A stretch of 64,000 nucleotides of DNA. Source: Anaeromyxobacter diazotrophicus. GTDB lineage: Bacteria; Myxococcota; Myxococcia; Myxococcales; Anaeromyxobacteraceae. Under the pieces are notes generated by a model that made no database searches, was not told the origin of the DNA, and worked only from the letters and a program-made list of their open reading frames with translations. Location: NCBI RefSeq assembly GCF_013340205.1, contig NZ_BJTG01000003.1, positions 248,001 to 312,000 of the forward strand. The letters are read 5' to 3'. This document shows, one piece after another, positions 33,615 through 41,885 of the stretch. Position 1 is the first letter of the stretch. Each line of letters begins with the position of its first letter. The position numbers were made by a program, and so were the translations under genes.

Positions 33615-35555
33615 ATGAGCCGCGCCCCGCTCTTCGAAGGCCTGACCGAGGTGCGGGGCACGCTCGGCGCGGATCTGCGCGGGCAGCTCACCGCGCCGAT
33701 CACCGGCGACGCCGGGCTGACCCGGGAGCACGCGGGCGCCATGGCCATCGCCCTCGCCGAGCTGGGGGCGCTGGGCGAGACCGCGGGCCTCGGCCAGCTC
33801 GAGCTCGTCGTCGCCGGGGCGCCCACGCGGCAGCTCGTGGCGGCGCCCCGCGCCGGCGCGTTCCTGATGGTGGCGGTCGATCCCGCCAAGCCCACCTCGC
33901 GGGTGGAGAAGGCGCTGCGGGACGGGTCGCCCGCGCCGGCCTCCGGCCCGGCCTCCTCCGCGCCGCCGCCGCTCCCGGTCGCGCCCGCGCAGCGCGATCC
34001 CTGGGCCGCCCTGCGCCTCGCCCTCGCGCGCGGGCAGCTCGCCGAGGCGGCCGCCTGCCAGCGCGACCTGGGCCAGGCGCCGCCGGGGGCCGGCGCCGAG
34101 CCGCTCGAGCCGGCCGAGCGCGAGCGCGCGCTGGCCACCCTCCTCGACGCAGTCGCGACCGCCCAGGCGGGCGACGTGGTCGGCTGCGCGCGCAAGCTGC
34201 AGGATCTGGCGCGCCCGGCGCAGGCGAACCTCTCCTTGCGCTGGGCCGCCCACCACTGGACCGGGCGCGCCGCGCTGCAGGGCGGCAGCCTCGACGCCGC
34301 CCGGACCCACGCCAAGGAGGCGCTGACGCTGTCGCGCCAGCTCGACGGCGCCGCCAAGGCGGTGAGCCAGTGGTTCGCCGGGGAGCTGCTGTCGCGGAGC
34401 GCCGACGCGAGCCAGGGGCTGCGCTGGCTGGCCGAGGCGCGGGCCGCGTTCGCGCGGCTGGGCGAGGGCTGGGCCGTCGCGCGCACCTGGCTGGCCGAGG
34501 CGCGCATCCACGCCGCGGGCCACGACGAGGCGAGCGCGGCCGGGGCGGCGCGGCGCGCGCTCGAGGCGGACGCCACCTTCGAGGAGCCGGCGCTGTTCCT
34601 CGCGCGCCGCGCCCTCGCCCGGGGAGACCTGGCCGCTGCCGAGCTGGAGCTCCCGCCGCAGGGGAGCGTGGCGGCCGGCTGCGCCCGCGCGCTCCTCGAC
34701 GTCGTGCGCGCGGGCCAGGTCACGCAGGCCGAGGTGACCGAGCTCGTCCACCAGGAGGAGCTCCCGCCTTCGGCCGCCACCCTGCACGCGCTGGAGCGGC
34801 TCGCCAACGCAGCCCCCACCTTCGCCCAGGCGCGCGCGGCGCTCGGGTGGGCGCTCCTGCGCAGGGGGAAGTACGCCGAGGCGAGCGTGGTGCTCCGGGT
34901 GCTCCTCGGTCAGCAGCTCGCGCCGGCGGTGCGCGCCTCGGTGGAGGCGGCCCTCGCCTGCGCCACCCGCGCCCTGCCCGCCCCCGAGGGCGTGCCGGTG
35001 CTGGCGCGGAGCGCCCCGGCCACTCCCGCGCCGGCCCCCACCCCGCGGCCGGGGGCGGTCTTCTCCGGCCAGCTCAGCGTCTTCGCGCTCCCCGACCTGC
35101 TCGAGTTCCTCCGCGCCGGGAAGCGCACCGGGCTCCTCACCTTCAGCGGCGCGGCCGGGCTGGGCTCCTTGCGCTTCAACGCCGGCCGGATCACCGGGGC
35201 GAGCTCGCCCGCGGCGCCCGGGCTGGGGCAGCTCCTCGTGCAGGAGCGGAAGGTCACCCCGCTCACGCTCCGCGCGGCCGCCTCCGCGCAGGACGACTCC
35301 GACGAGGCGCTCGGCGCGCGGCTGGTGCGCGACGGCGCGGTGCCCGTCGCCGCGGTCGAGGACGCGCTCCGGCGCGGCGTCGAGCTCGCGGTGCGCGAGC
35401 TGGTCGGGTGGAAGGAGGGCGAGTTCGCCTTCGAGGAGACCGCGCCCGCGCCGCCGGCGCGGCCCGGCGTCGAGCTGGATCCCCAGGGCGTGCTCCTCAA
35501 CATCTTCAAGGAGCTGGACGAGTCGAGCCGGCCCGCCGCCGCTCGCCAGCCCTGA
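33615..35555 (+). CDS. Roadblock-like / TPR-like / DUF4388 (PATAN) signalling protein
   Basis: A 646-residue cytoplasmic protein. Residues ~1-110 (EGLTEVRGTLGADL ... LELVVAGAPTRQLVAAPRAG) have the roadblock/LC7 layout also seen in the next two genes. Residues ~125-455 are Ala/Leu-rich paired helices resembling TPRs (segments GRAALQGGSLDAARTHAKEA and LGWALLRRGKYAEASVV). After a Pro linker, ~480-640 is a DUF4388/PATAN domain (GQLSVFALPDLLEFLRAGKR then TGLLTFSGAAGLGSLRFNAG), common in delta-proteobacterial and cyanobacterial signalling. It is the first gene of the operon, 9 bp before the kinase gene, and probably acts in the same pathway. Start chosen for position behind the promoter; the ribosome site is weak. 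Confidence 0.8.
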   Translation: MSRAPLFEGLTEVRGTLGADLRGQLTAPITGDAGLTREHAGAMAIALAELGALGETAGLGQLELVVAGAPTRQLVAAPRAGAFLMVAVDPAKPTSRVEKALRDGSPAPASGPASSAPPPLPVAPAQRDPWAALRLALARGQLAEAAACQRDLGQAPPGAGAEPLEPAERERALATLLDAVATAQAGDVVGCARKLQDLARPAQANLSLRWAAHHWTGRAALQGGSLDAARTHAKEALTLSRQLDGAAKAVSQWFAGELLSRSADASQGLRWLAEARAAFARLGEGWAVARTWLAEARIHAAGHDEASAAGAARRALEADATFEEPALFLARRALARGDLAAAELELPPQGSVAAGCARALLDVVRAGQVTQAEVTELVHQEELPPSAATLHALERLANAAPTFAQARAALGWALLRRGKYAEASVVLRVLLGQQLAPAVRASVEAALACATRALPAPEGVPVLARSAPATPAPAPTPRPGAVFSGQLSVFALPDLLEFLRAGKRTGLLTFSGAAGLGSLRFNAGRITGASSPAAPGLGQLLVQERKVTPLTLRAAASAQDDSDEALGARLVRDGAVPVAAVEDALRRGVELAVRELVGWKEGEFAFEETAPAPPARPGVELDPQGVLLNIFKELDESSRPAAARQP

Positions 35556-35564
35556 CCGCGACCG

Positions 35565-36896
35565 ATGCCCGACGCCAACGCCCGCGAGCCCTCGGACCTC
35601 GCCAAGCTGGTCGGCACCCGGCTCGGGAACTACCGGCTGGAGCGCCTGGTCGGGCGCGGGCGCATGGGCGCGGTGTACCTCGCGCAGGACGAGGCGCTCC
35701 TGCGGCCCACCGCCGTGAAGGTCCTCGCCTGGAGCGCCGCCGAGGCGCGCGGCCACGATCCGGTGAAGTGGTTCCTGGCCGAGGCGCGGCTGGTGGCCCG
35801 CATCAACCACCCGCGCGTGGTGCAGATCTACGGCGCGGCCCGGCAGGGCGACCGCTGCTACATCGCGATGGAGTACGTCGCCGGCGCCTCCGCGGAGGCG
35901 CTGGTGGCCGAGTGCGGGGCGCTCCCGCCCGCCCGCGCGACCGACCTCCTCGTCCAGGCGGCGGCGGCGCTGGAGGCGGCCCACCGCTGCGGCGTGGTCC
36001 ACCGCGACGTGAAGCCGGCCAACCTCCTCATCGGCCCCGAGGGGTCGGTGAAGCTGGGCGACTTCGGGATGGCGCTCGGCTCGGCCGGCATCCGCACCGC
36101 GCACGCGCACCTCAGGGTCGGGACGCCGTACTACACCGCGCCCGAGATCTGGCGGGGCGAGGCGGCCACGCCCGCGTCGGACCTCTACTCGCTCGGCGCG
36201 ACCTACTTCCAGCTCCTCACCGGCCGGCCGCCGTACCCCGCCCACGACGTGGCGGCGGTGGAGCAGGCGCACCTCGGCGCGGCGGTGCCGGATCCGCGCG
36301 AGCTCGTCCCGGGCCTGCCCGCCGCGTGCGCCGCGCTCGCGATGCGCGCCCTGGCCAAGTCGCCGCGCGAGCGCCCGGCGTCGGCCGAGGCGCTCGGCAA
36401 GGAGGCGCGGCGGGTGCTGCGGGAGCTCGCGGCCGCGCCGCCCCCGCCGCCCGAGCCGGCGCGGGCCGCCGCGCCGCCGCGGGCCACGGCCGCGCCGGTC
36501 CGGACGGCTCCCAGACCTGCCGCGGGGGCGGCCACCGGCCGGACCGGAGGAAGAGGGGAAGGCGTCATGACGCTGCTCGCGACCATCTCGAGCCTGCCGG
36601 AGGTGAAGGGCGCCGTGCTCGGCACCTCGGCCGGCGCGTTCGTGGACACCGCCGGGGAGGCGGACGGGGAGGCGGTGGCGGCGGTGATGGGGTTCATGTG
36701 GACGGCGCTGAGCGAGGCCGGCGAGCAGCTCGGGCTCGGGGCGCTCGGCCGCATCTCGCTGTCGGGCGCCACCGGCGCCTGCGTGGCCACCGCCGAGCCG
36801 GACGGCACCGTGCTGTCCGCGCTGGTCGAGCCGGCCGGGTCGCTCGTCGCCGTCGAGAAGGTCCTCGACGACGCCCTCTCGCGGAACGGAGCGTGA
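35565..36896 (+). CDS. Ser/Thr protein kinase fused to a roadblock/LC7 domain
   Basis: A 443-residue Hanks-type kinase. It has the Gly loop GRGRMGAVYLA, catalytic Lys52 (AVKV), Glu73, the catalytic loop HRDVKPANLL (146-155), DFG (166-168) and APE (192-194), all intact. The HRD Arg suggests activation-loop control. There is no transmembrane helix. A Pro/Ala linker (~285-330) leads to a roadblock/LC7 domain (335-443). An internal ATG at 36567 (codon 335) follows GGAGGAAGAGGGGAAGG, a strong ribosome site, and starts exactly at the roadblock domain. The gene may therefore make both the fusion and a free roadblock protein. It is followed by a separate roadblock gene after 1 bp. Confidence 0.9.
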   Translation: MPDANAREPSDLAKLVGTRLGNYRLERLVGRGRMGAVYLAQDEALLRPTAVKVLAWSAAEARGHDPVKWFLAEARLVARINHPRVVQIYGAARQGDRCYIAMEYVAGASAEALVAECGALPPARATDLLVQAAAALEAAHRCGVVHRDVKPANLLIGPEGSVKLGDFGMALGSAGIRTAHAHLRVGTPYYTAPEIWRGEAATPASDLYSLGATYFQLLTGRPPYPAHDVAAVEQAHLGAAVPDPRELVPGLPAACAALAMRALAKSPRERPASAEALGKEARRVLRELAAAPPPPPEPARAAAPPRATAAPVRTAPRPAAGAATGRTGGRGEGVMTLLATISSLPEVKGAVLGTSAGAFVDTAGEADGEAVAAVMGFMWTALSEAGEQLGLGALGRISLSGATGACVATAEPDGTVLSALVEPAGSLVAVEKVLDDALSRNGA

Positions 36897-36897
36897 C

Positions 36898-37638
36898 ATG
36901 GAGACGATCCTCCAGGGCCTGTTGGAGCTGCAGGGCGTGAGCGCGGCGCTGGTCCTCGACGCGGGGGGCCGGGTGACCGCCCACCGCGGCGGGGCCATGC
37001 ACGACCGCGCGCTGTGCGAGCAGGTGAGCGGCAACCTGATGAAGGCCGTCGAGACCGTCCAGCTCCAGCAGGCGGACTGGGACGCGATCGGGGCGCAGTT
37101 CACCGACGGCCGGCTGCTCCTGCGCAACCTCGGGGAGGGCGTGGAGGGCGGGCACGTCCTCGCGGTCATCGCCGACGCGCGGCTCAACGCCTCCTTCGCG
37201 ACCGTCGCGCTGCGCGTGGCGGCGAACAAGCTGCGCCGGGTGCTGGCGGGCGGGGCGCCGGCGTCGTCCGCCTCCTCGGCGGTGGCCTCGTCGGTCGCGG
37301 CGCCGCTCTCCGGCTCGCAGGTCTCGCCGGCCGACTCGAAGGTGCTCTCGAGCGCCACCGGGCTCAGCTGGTCGCGGTCGGGCTCCTCGAGCGCCGCCGT
37401 CTCGCGCGTGGCGGCCGCGGACCCCGCCTCGATGGCGTTCCTCACCCGCTGCTCCAAGGAGCTGGCGCGGCACGTGGGGCCGATCGCGAAGGTCTTCGTG
37501 CAGGAGGCGGTTCAGCGCGTCTGCCCGGAGGCGCCCTTCTCCCTGCCCCGCGCCGGCGCGCTGGTCGACGACCTGGCGAGCCAGGTCGAGGACCCCGACG
37601 ACCGGTCGAAGTTCCGCGCCGCGCTCGCCAAGCGCTAG
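36898..37638 (+). CDS. Roadblock/LC7 domain protein with C-terminal helical domain
   Basis: A 246-residue protein. Residues 1-115 are a roadblock domain (LLELQGVSAALVLDAGGRVT ... LLLRNLGEGVEGGHVLAVI). A Ser/Ala-rich linker (~118-170) is followed by a ~65-residue domain (FLTRCSKELARHVGPIAKVF...DDRSKFRAAL) like the small LARxxGPIA domains found behind kinases and cyclases. Roadblock proteins usually regulate small Ras-like GTPases (MglB with MglA), but no GTPase gene is in this operon. It follows the kinase stop by 1 bp. Partners are inferred from context only. Confidence 0.82.
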   Translation: METILQGLLELQGVSAALVLDAGGRVTAHRGGAMHDRALCEQVSGNLMKAVETVQLQQADWDAIGAQFTDGRLLLRNLGEGVEGGHVLAVIADARLNASFATVALRVAANKLRRVLAGGAPASSASSAVASSVAAPLSGSQVSPADSKVLSSATGLSWSRSGSSSAAVSRVAAADPASMAFLTRCSKELARHVGPIAKVFVQEAVQRVCPEAPFSLPRAGALVDDLASQVEDPDDRSKFRAALAKR

Positions 37639-37665
37639 CCCGTCCTACCCCAGAGAGGATCGCCC

Positions 37666-38583
37666 ATGTCCATCGCCCACGCCGTGAGGAGCAGCCTCGG
37701 CGCCAAGATGTCGCTGAAGCTGGCCGCGCTGCTGCTGGTGCTGACCACCGTGGCGGCGCTCGTCATCACCTTCCGCCAGACGCGGCAGCTGGAGGAGCTG
37801 ACGCTGGAGAAGGCGCGCCTGGCCGCGGCGCTCGGCGCCCGCCAGTACGGCGAGGTCCTGGAGGCCGCCGTCGACGACGGGACGCTCACCGTCAGCGACG
37901 CGTTCGACCGGAACTACGTCGAGATCAAGGGGTACGACTGGGGGCAGCACCGCAAGTACCACACCCGCTACGACGCGGTGCTCGACCGCGCGGTGCTCGT
38001 GTTCCAGGACCGCATGCTCGACCAGGACGACTTCGTGTTCGCGATCGGCGTGGACGAGAACGGCTACCTCCCGGTCCACAACAGCCGGTTCCAGCGCCCG
38101 ATCACCGGCGACCCGGAGAAGGACCTGGCGGGCAACCGGTCGAAGCGCATCTTCGACGACCCGGTCGGCCTGGCGGCGGCGCGCAACCTCGAGCCGACCC
38201 TGGTGCAGGTCTACCGGCGCGACACCGGCGAGACGATGTGGGACGTCTCGGCGCCGGTCCTGGTGAAGGGGAAGCACTGGGGCGCCTTCCGCGTGGCGGT
38301 GTCGATGGCCCGCATCGCCGCCCGCCAGCGCGAGCTGTTCTTCACGCTGCTGGCCGGCTTCGCCCTGTTCGCCGTGGTCACCAGCGGCGCCATGTACCTC
38401 CTCGTCGGGCAGGCCATGAAGCCGGTCGTCGCGCTCACCGCGACCGCCGACCAGATCAGCCTGGGCGAGGAGCTCGACACGCCCATCAAGTCCGACGCCG
38501 TCGACGAGATCGGGCAGCTCACGAAGACCATCGACCGGCTCCGCGTCAGCATGAAGGGCGCGATGAGCCGCCTCGGGCAGTGA
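37666..38583 (+). CDS. Membrane sensor: periplasmic Cache-like domain + HAMP, no output domain
   Basis: A 305-residue protein. Helix 1 (~15-37) anchors a periplasmic domain (~40-225) with the Cache-like signature DENGYLPVHNSRFQRPITGD...NRSKRIFDDPVGLAAARN and RRDTGETMWDVSAPVLVKGKHWG, as in some chemoreceptors. Helix 2 (~228-250) is followed by a HAMP domain (MKPVVALTATADQISLGEELDTPI). The protein then ends, so it has no methyl-accepting, kinase or cyclase module. It must signal through partners, plausibly the kinase and roadblock proteins encoded just upstream. Ligand unknown. Confidence 0.85.
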   Translation: MSIAHAVRSSLGAKMSLKLAALLLVLTTVAALVITFRQTRQLEELTLEKARLAAALGARQYGEVLEAAVDDGTLTVSDAFDRNYVEIKGYDWGQHRKYHTRYDAVLDRAVLVFQDRMLDQDDFVFAIGVDENGYLPVHNSRFQRPITGDPEKDLAGNRSKRIFDDPVGLAAARNLEPTLVQVYRRDTGETMWDVSAPVLVKGKHWGAFRVAVSMARIAARQRELFFTLLAGFALFAVVTSGAMYLLVGQAMKPVVALTATADQISLGEELDTPIKSDAVDEIGQLTKTIDRLRVSMKGAMSRLGQ

Positions 38584-38596
38584 AAGGAGCGACGTC

Positions 38597-39229
38597 ATGA
38601 AGACCACGATCCGCGGGTACGCCCTCCTGCTGCTCCTCGCCGCCGGCGCCGCGCTCCCCGGGCCGGCCGCCGCGCAGGCGCGGCCGGGCACCTCGGCCGA
38701 GCTCCTGACCGCGCAGGACCGGGAGATGCTGGCGCTGGCGAACGAGTTCGCGCGCCGCTGCGGCGAGGTGCTCGAGCGGTGGATCGCGAAGGGCGAGGTG
38801 AGCGAGGAGCGGCTCTTCGCCTCGCTCTACTACCCGATCCCGAAGACCGACCCGCCCAAGTTCAGCACCGACTGGGACAAGCTGTCGGACCGCGACGTCC
38901 TCCCCATCGAGGAGGCGATCCTCGCCCGGTCGCCGGCCATCTTCTTCACGGTCATGGTCGACCGCCACGGCTACCTGCCCACCCACGACCAGCGCTACTC
39001 GCTGCCGCTCACCGGCAACCCGGCGAGCGACCTCGTCAACAACCGGACCAAGCGCATCTTCAACGACCGCACCGGGCTCGCGGCCGCCCGCAACGAGGCG
39101 CCCTTCCTCGTCCAGCGCTACCAGCGCGACACCGGCGAGTCGATGGTGGACCTCTCGGTGCCGCTCAACCTCCGCGGCCGCCACTGGGGCGCGGTGCGGA
39201 TCGGCTACCGGTCGGTGGACGGGCGCTGA
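38597..39229 (+). CDS. Secreted Cache-like domain protein, paralogue of the upstream sensor
   Basis: A 210-residue protein. A signal peptide (YALLLLLAAGAALPGPAAA) leads to one periplasmic domain with the same signature as the upstream sensor: DRHGYLPTHDQRYSLPLTGN, NRTKRIFNDRTGLAAARN and QRDTGESMVDLSVPLNLRGR. There are no membrane anchors after the signal and no HAMP. It could be a soluble ligand-binding or competing partner of the membrane sensor. The gene is 13 bp behind the sensor with a ribosome site (AAAGGAGCG) and ends 2 bp from the convergent sthA-like stop. Confidence 0.8.
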   Translation: MKTTIRGYALLLLLAAGAALPGPAAAQARPGTSAELLTAQDREMLALANEFARRCGEVLERWIAKGEVSEERLFASLYYPIPKTDPPKFSTDWDKLSDRDVLPIEEAILARSPAIFFTVMVDRHGYLPTHDQRYSLPLTGNPASDLVNNRTKRIFNDRTGLAAARNEAPFLVQRYQRDTGESMVDLSVPLNLRGRHWGAVRIGYRSVDGR

Positions 39230-39231
39230 GG

Positions 39232-40680
39232 TCAGGCGGTCTTCGGCACCGCGCTCACCGCCGGCGGCTGGAGCTGCGCGCCGGGCAGGCCCAGCCGCTT
39301 CATCTCGGCGCGCGCGTCGTACGCCGCATACTTGTACGCCTCGCCCAGCGTCGGGTAGTTGAACACCGCCTGGGTGAAGTAGTGGATGGTGCCGCCGAGC
39401 GCCATCACCGCGCTGCCGAGGTGCACCAGCTCCGAGGCGTGCGGGCCGATGCAGTGCACCCCGAGCAGCTCGCCGTCCTGCGGCGAGGCGACGAGCTTCA
39501 GGAACCCCACCGCCTCGCCGATGAGGTTGGCGCGGGCGTTCTCGGTGAGCGGCGTCTTGCCCACCACGTAGGGGATGCCCTTCTGCTTGAGCGCCTCCTC
39601 GGTGGCGCCCACCGACGACACCTCGGGGATGGTGTAGATGCCCACCGGCAGGAGCTCGGCCACCTTCTGCTGGTACTTCTTCCCCAGCGCGTGGGTCATC
39701 GCGACGCGCCCCTGCTCCATGGAGGTGGAGGCGAGGCCCGGGAAGCCGATGAGGTCGCCCGCCGCGTAGATGTGCGGCACCTTCGTCCGGTAGTGCTCGT
39801 CCACCTCGAGGTAGCCCTTGTCGGTGGCGGAGAGCCCGGCCGCGGCCAGGTCGAGCGACTCGACGTTGCCTTGCCGCCCGGCCGCCACCAGCACCTTCTC
39901 GGCCACCAGCCGCGAGCCGTCCGAGAGCGTGACGAGCACGTCGCGGTCGCCCACCTCGAGCCGCTGGGCGCGGCGCTCCTGGTGCATGTCGATGCCTGCC
40001 AGCGCGAACAGGTCCTGCATGGCGATCGACAGCTCGGCGTCGAGCCAGGGCAGGAGGCGCGGCTTCGAGTCGATGATGGAGACGTGGACGCCCAGCGCCG
40101 CGAACATCGAGGCGTACTCGCAGCCCGCCACGCCGCCGCCCAGGATGGCGAGCGAGCGCGGGACGGTGTCGAGCATCAGGATCGAGTCCGAGTCGTAGAC
40201 GTGCTGGTGGTCGAACGTGTACTGCGGCGGGTGCGAGGGCCGGGTGCCGGTGGCGAGCAGCACCACCTCGGCCTGGATGTCCTGGAAGCTGCCGTCGGCC
40301 AGCGTGATGCGGACGGTGTGCGCGTCGGCGAAGCTCGCCACCCCGCGGAACTGCTCCACCCCGGCGGCGTTGAGCCGGTTGCGGATGCGCGAGTGCTCGC
40401 GGGCGGTGACGAGCCCGCGGCGGCCCATGAGCTCGGGGATGGTCACCGTCTCGGAGACGCTGAACTCGATGCCGTGCGCGTCGCGCGACCGCGCCTGCTG
40501 GATGGCGAGGGCCGTCTCGCGCAGGGCCTTGGAGGGGATGGTGCCGGTGTTGGCGGAGGCGCCGCCGGGCACCGCCTCCTTCTCGATCAGGGCGACCTTC
40601 TTCCCGTAGGAGGCCGCCTGCACGGCGCCGTGCTCGCCGGCCGGGCCCGATCCGATGACGACCACGTCGTAGTGGAGCAT
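39232..40680 (-). CDS. sthA: SthA-like pyridine nucleotide transhydrogenase (flavoprotein)
   Basis: A 482-residue flavoprotein of the lipoamide-dehydrogenase superfamily. It has the FAD motif GSGPAG (10-15), second nucleotide motif LGGGVAGCEYASMF with Asp after the second strand (IIDSKPR), AAGDL and a dimerisation domain. The redox region reads GGASANTGTIPSKALRE, so both positions of the redox-active Cys pair are absent. E. coli SthA has GGGCTHWGTIPSK, lacking only the second. It should therefore move hydride between NAD(H) and NADP(H) without disulfide chemistry. The acidic residue hints at NAD binding at this site, but direction is unknown. It is divergent from the dap operon. Confidence 0.85.
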   Translation of the reverse strand: MLHYDVVVIGSGPAGEHGAVQAASYGKKVALIEKEAVPGGASANTGTIPSKALRETALAIQQARSRDAHGIEFSVSETVTIPELMGRRGLVTAREHSRIRNRLNAAGVEQFRGVASFADAHTVRITLADGSFQDIQAEVVLLATGTRPSHPPQYTFDHQHVYDSDSILMLDTVPRSLAILGGGVAGCEYASMFAALGVHVSIIDSKPRLLPWLDAELSIAMQDLFALAGIDMHQERRAQRLEVGDRDVLVTLSDGSRLVAEKVLVAAGRQGNVESLDLAAAGLSATDKGYLEVDEHYRTKVPHIYAAGDLIGFPGLASTSMEQGRVAMTHALGKKYQQKVAELLPVGIYTIPEVSSVGATEEALKQKGIPYVVGKTPLTENARANLIGEAVGFLKLVASPQDGELLGVHCIGPHASELVHLGSAVMALGGTIHYFTQAVFNYPTLGEAYKYAAYDARAEMKRLGLPGAQLQPPAVSAVPKTA

Positions 40681-40688
40681 GCGCCGCT

Positions 40689-40721
40689 TATAATGTGTTT
40701 TTCCCCGCTGGACGATATTCT
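40689..40721 (+). promoter_or_regulatory. Promoter region of the dap operon
   Basis: An AT-rich island in the 50-bp divergent gap. It has a perfect TATAAT at 40689-40694 and a second -10-like TATTCT at 40716-40721, 9 bp before the GTG start. The second would give a nearly leaderless transcript. Neither has a clear -35 box. Confidence 0.5.
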
Positions 40722-40730
40722 GCGCGACCC

Positions 40731-41885
40731 GTGAAGAACGCCCCCCACAACCCCGTCCTCGACGCCCTCCAGAAGAACCTCATGGTGGCGCTCGACGAGC
40801 GCAAGCAGGCGCTCCGGGCGCAGGGGAAGCGCCTCTTCGACTTCGGGCTCGGTGACCCGAAGGAGCCGACGCCGCCCTTCCTGCGCGAGGCGCTCCGCGC
40901 CGCGGTGCCCGAGGTGTCGCAGTACCCGAGCGCCGCCGGCACGCCCGCGCTGCGCCGCGCCTGCGCCGGCTGGGTCCGCCGCCGCTTCGGGGTGGAGCTC
41001 GACCCGGACCGCCAGATCGTGCCCGCCACCGGCGCCAAGGAGACCATCTTCCACCTGCCGCTCGCCTTCGCCGGCGGCGACCCGCGCCGGACGAAGGTCG
41101 TCATGCCCGACCCCGGCTACCCCACCTACGAGGTGGGCGCGCGCTTCGCCGGGCTCGAGCCGCTCAAGGTGCCGCTCACCCGCGAGAACCGCTTCCTCGT
41201 CGAGCCCGCGGCGCTCGGCCCCGAGGTCCTCTCGCGCACGCTCGTCTTCTGGGTCAGCTACCCGCACAACCCCACCGGCGCGCTCGCGCCGCGCGACTAC
41301 CTGGAGCGGGTGGGGCGGGCGGCGCTCGAGCACGGCTTCATCGTCGCCTCGGACGAGTGCTACGCCGACCTCTACTTCGGCGCGCCGCCGCCCTCGATGC
41401 TCGAGGTGCAGGTGGAGAACGTGGTCGCGATCCACTCGCTCTCCAAGCGGAGCGGCATGACCGGCTACCGCTCCGGCTTCACGGCCGGCGACGCCGACCT
41501 GGTCGCCATCCTGAAGCGCGCCCGCTCGCACCCGGGCGTGGCCTCCCCCGACTTCGTGAACGCCGCCGCCTCCGCCGCCTGGGCCGACGACGCGCACCCC
41601 GCCGAGCGGCGCGAGATCTTCCGCCAGAAGCGCGACCGCTTCCTGGCCTTCTTCCGCGAGCACGGGCTCGCCTGCGACGGCTCGGAGGCGACGCTCTACC
41701 TGTGGGTGCGGGTCCCGGCCGGCCACTCCGCGGCCTCCTACGCGGCGGCGCTGCTGGAGGAGGGGATCGTGGTCGCGCCCGGCACCGCCTTCGGGGCCGG
41801 GGAGGGGTACGTGCGGGTGGCGCTGGTGCCGGCGCTCGCGGAGTGCGACGAGGCCATCGCGGCCTGGCGAAAGGTGAGGACATGA
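40731..41885 (+). CDS. dapC: Class I/II aminotransferase, probable N-succinyldiaminopimelate aminotransferase
   Basis: A 384-residue PLP aminotransferase. The GLGDP N-terminal motif, SYPHNPTGALAP segment, DECYADLYF and the PLP Lys in HSLSKRSGMTGYRSGF are all present. The ATGA overlap with dapD and the following M20 peptidase make DapC, which converts N-succinyl-2-amino-6-oxopimelate to N-succinyl-LL-diaminopimelate, the best reading. Sequence alone would also fit other fold-type I aminotransferases. No ribosome site is obvious before the GTG. Confidence 0.8.
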   Translation: MKNAPHNPVLDALQKNLMVALDERKQALRAQGKRLFDFGLGDPKEPTPPFLREALRAAVPEVSQYPSAAGTPALRRACAGWVRRRFGVELDPDRQIVPATGAKETIFHLPLAFAGGDPRRTKVVMPDPGYPTYEVGARFAGLEPLKVPLTRENRFLVEPAALGPEVLSRTLVFWVSYPHNPTGALAPRDYLERVGRAALEHGFIVASDECYADLYFGAPPPSMLEVQVENVVAIHSLSKRSGMTGYRSGFTAGDADLVAILKRARSHPGVASPDFVNAAASAAWADDAHPAERREIFRQKRDRFLAFFREHGLACDGSEATLYLWVRVPAGHSAASYAAALLEEGIVVAPGTAFGAGEGYVRVALVPALAECDEAIAAWRKVRT

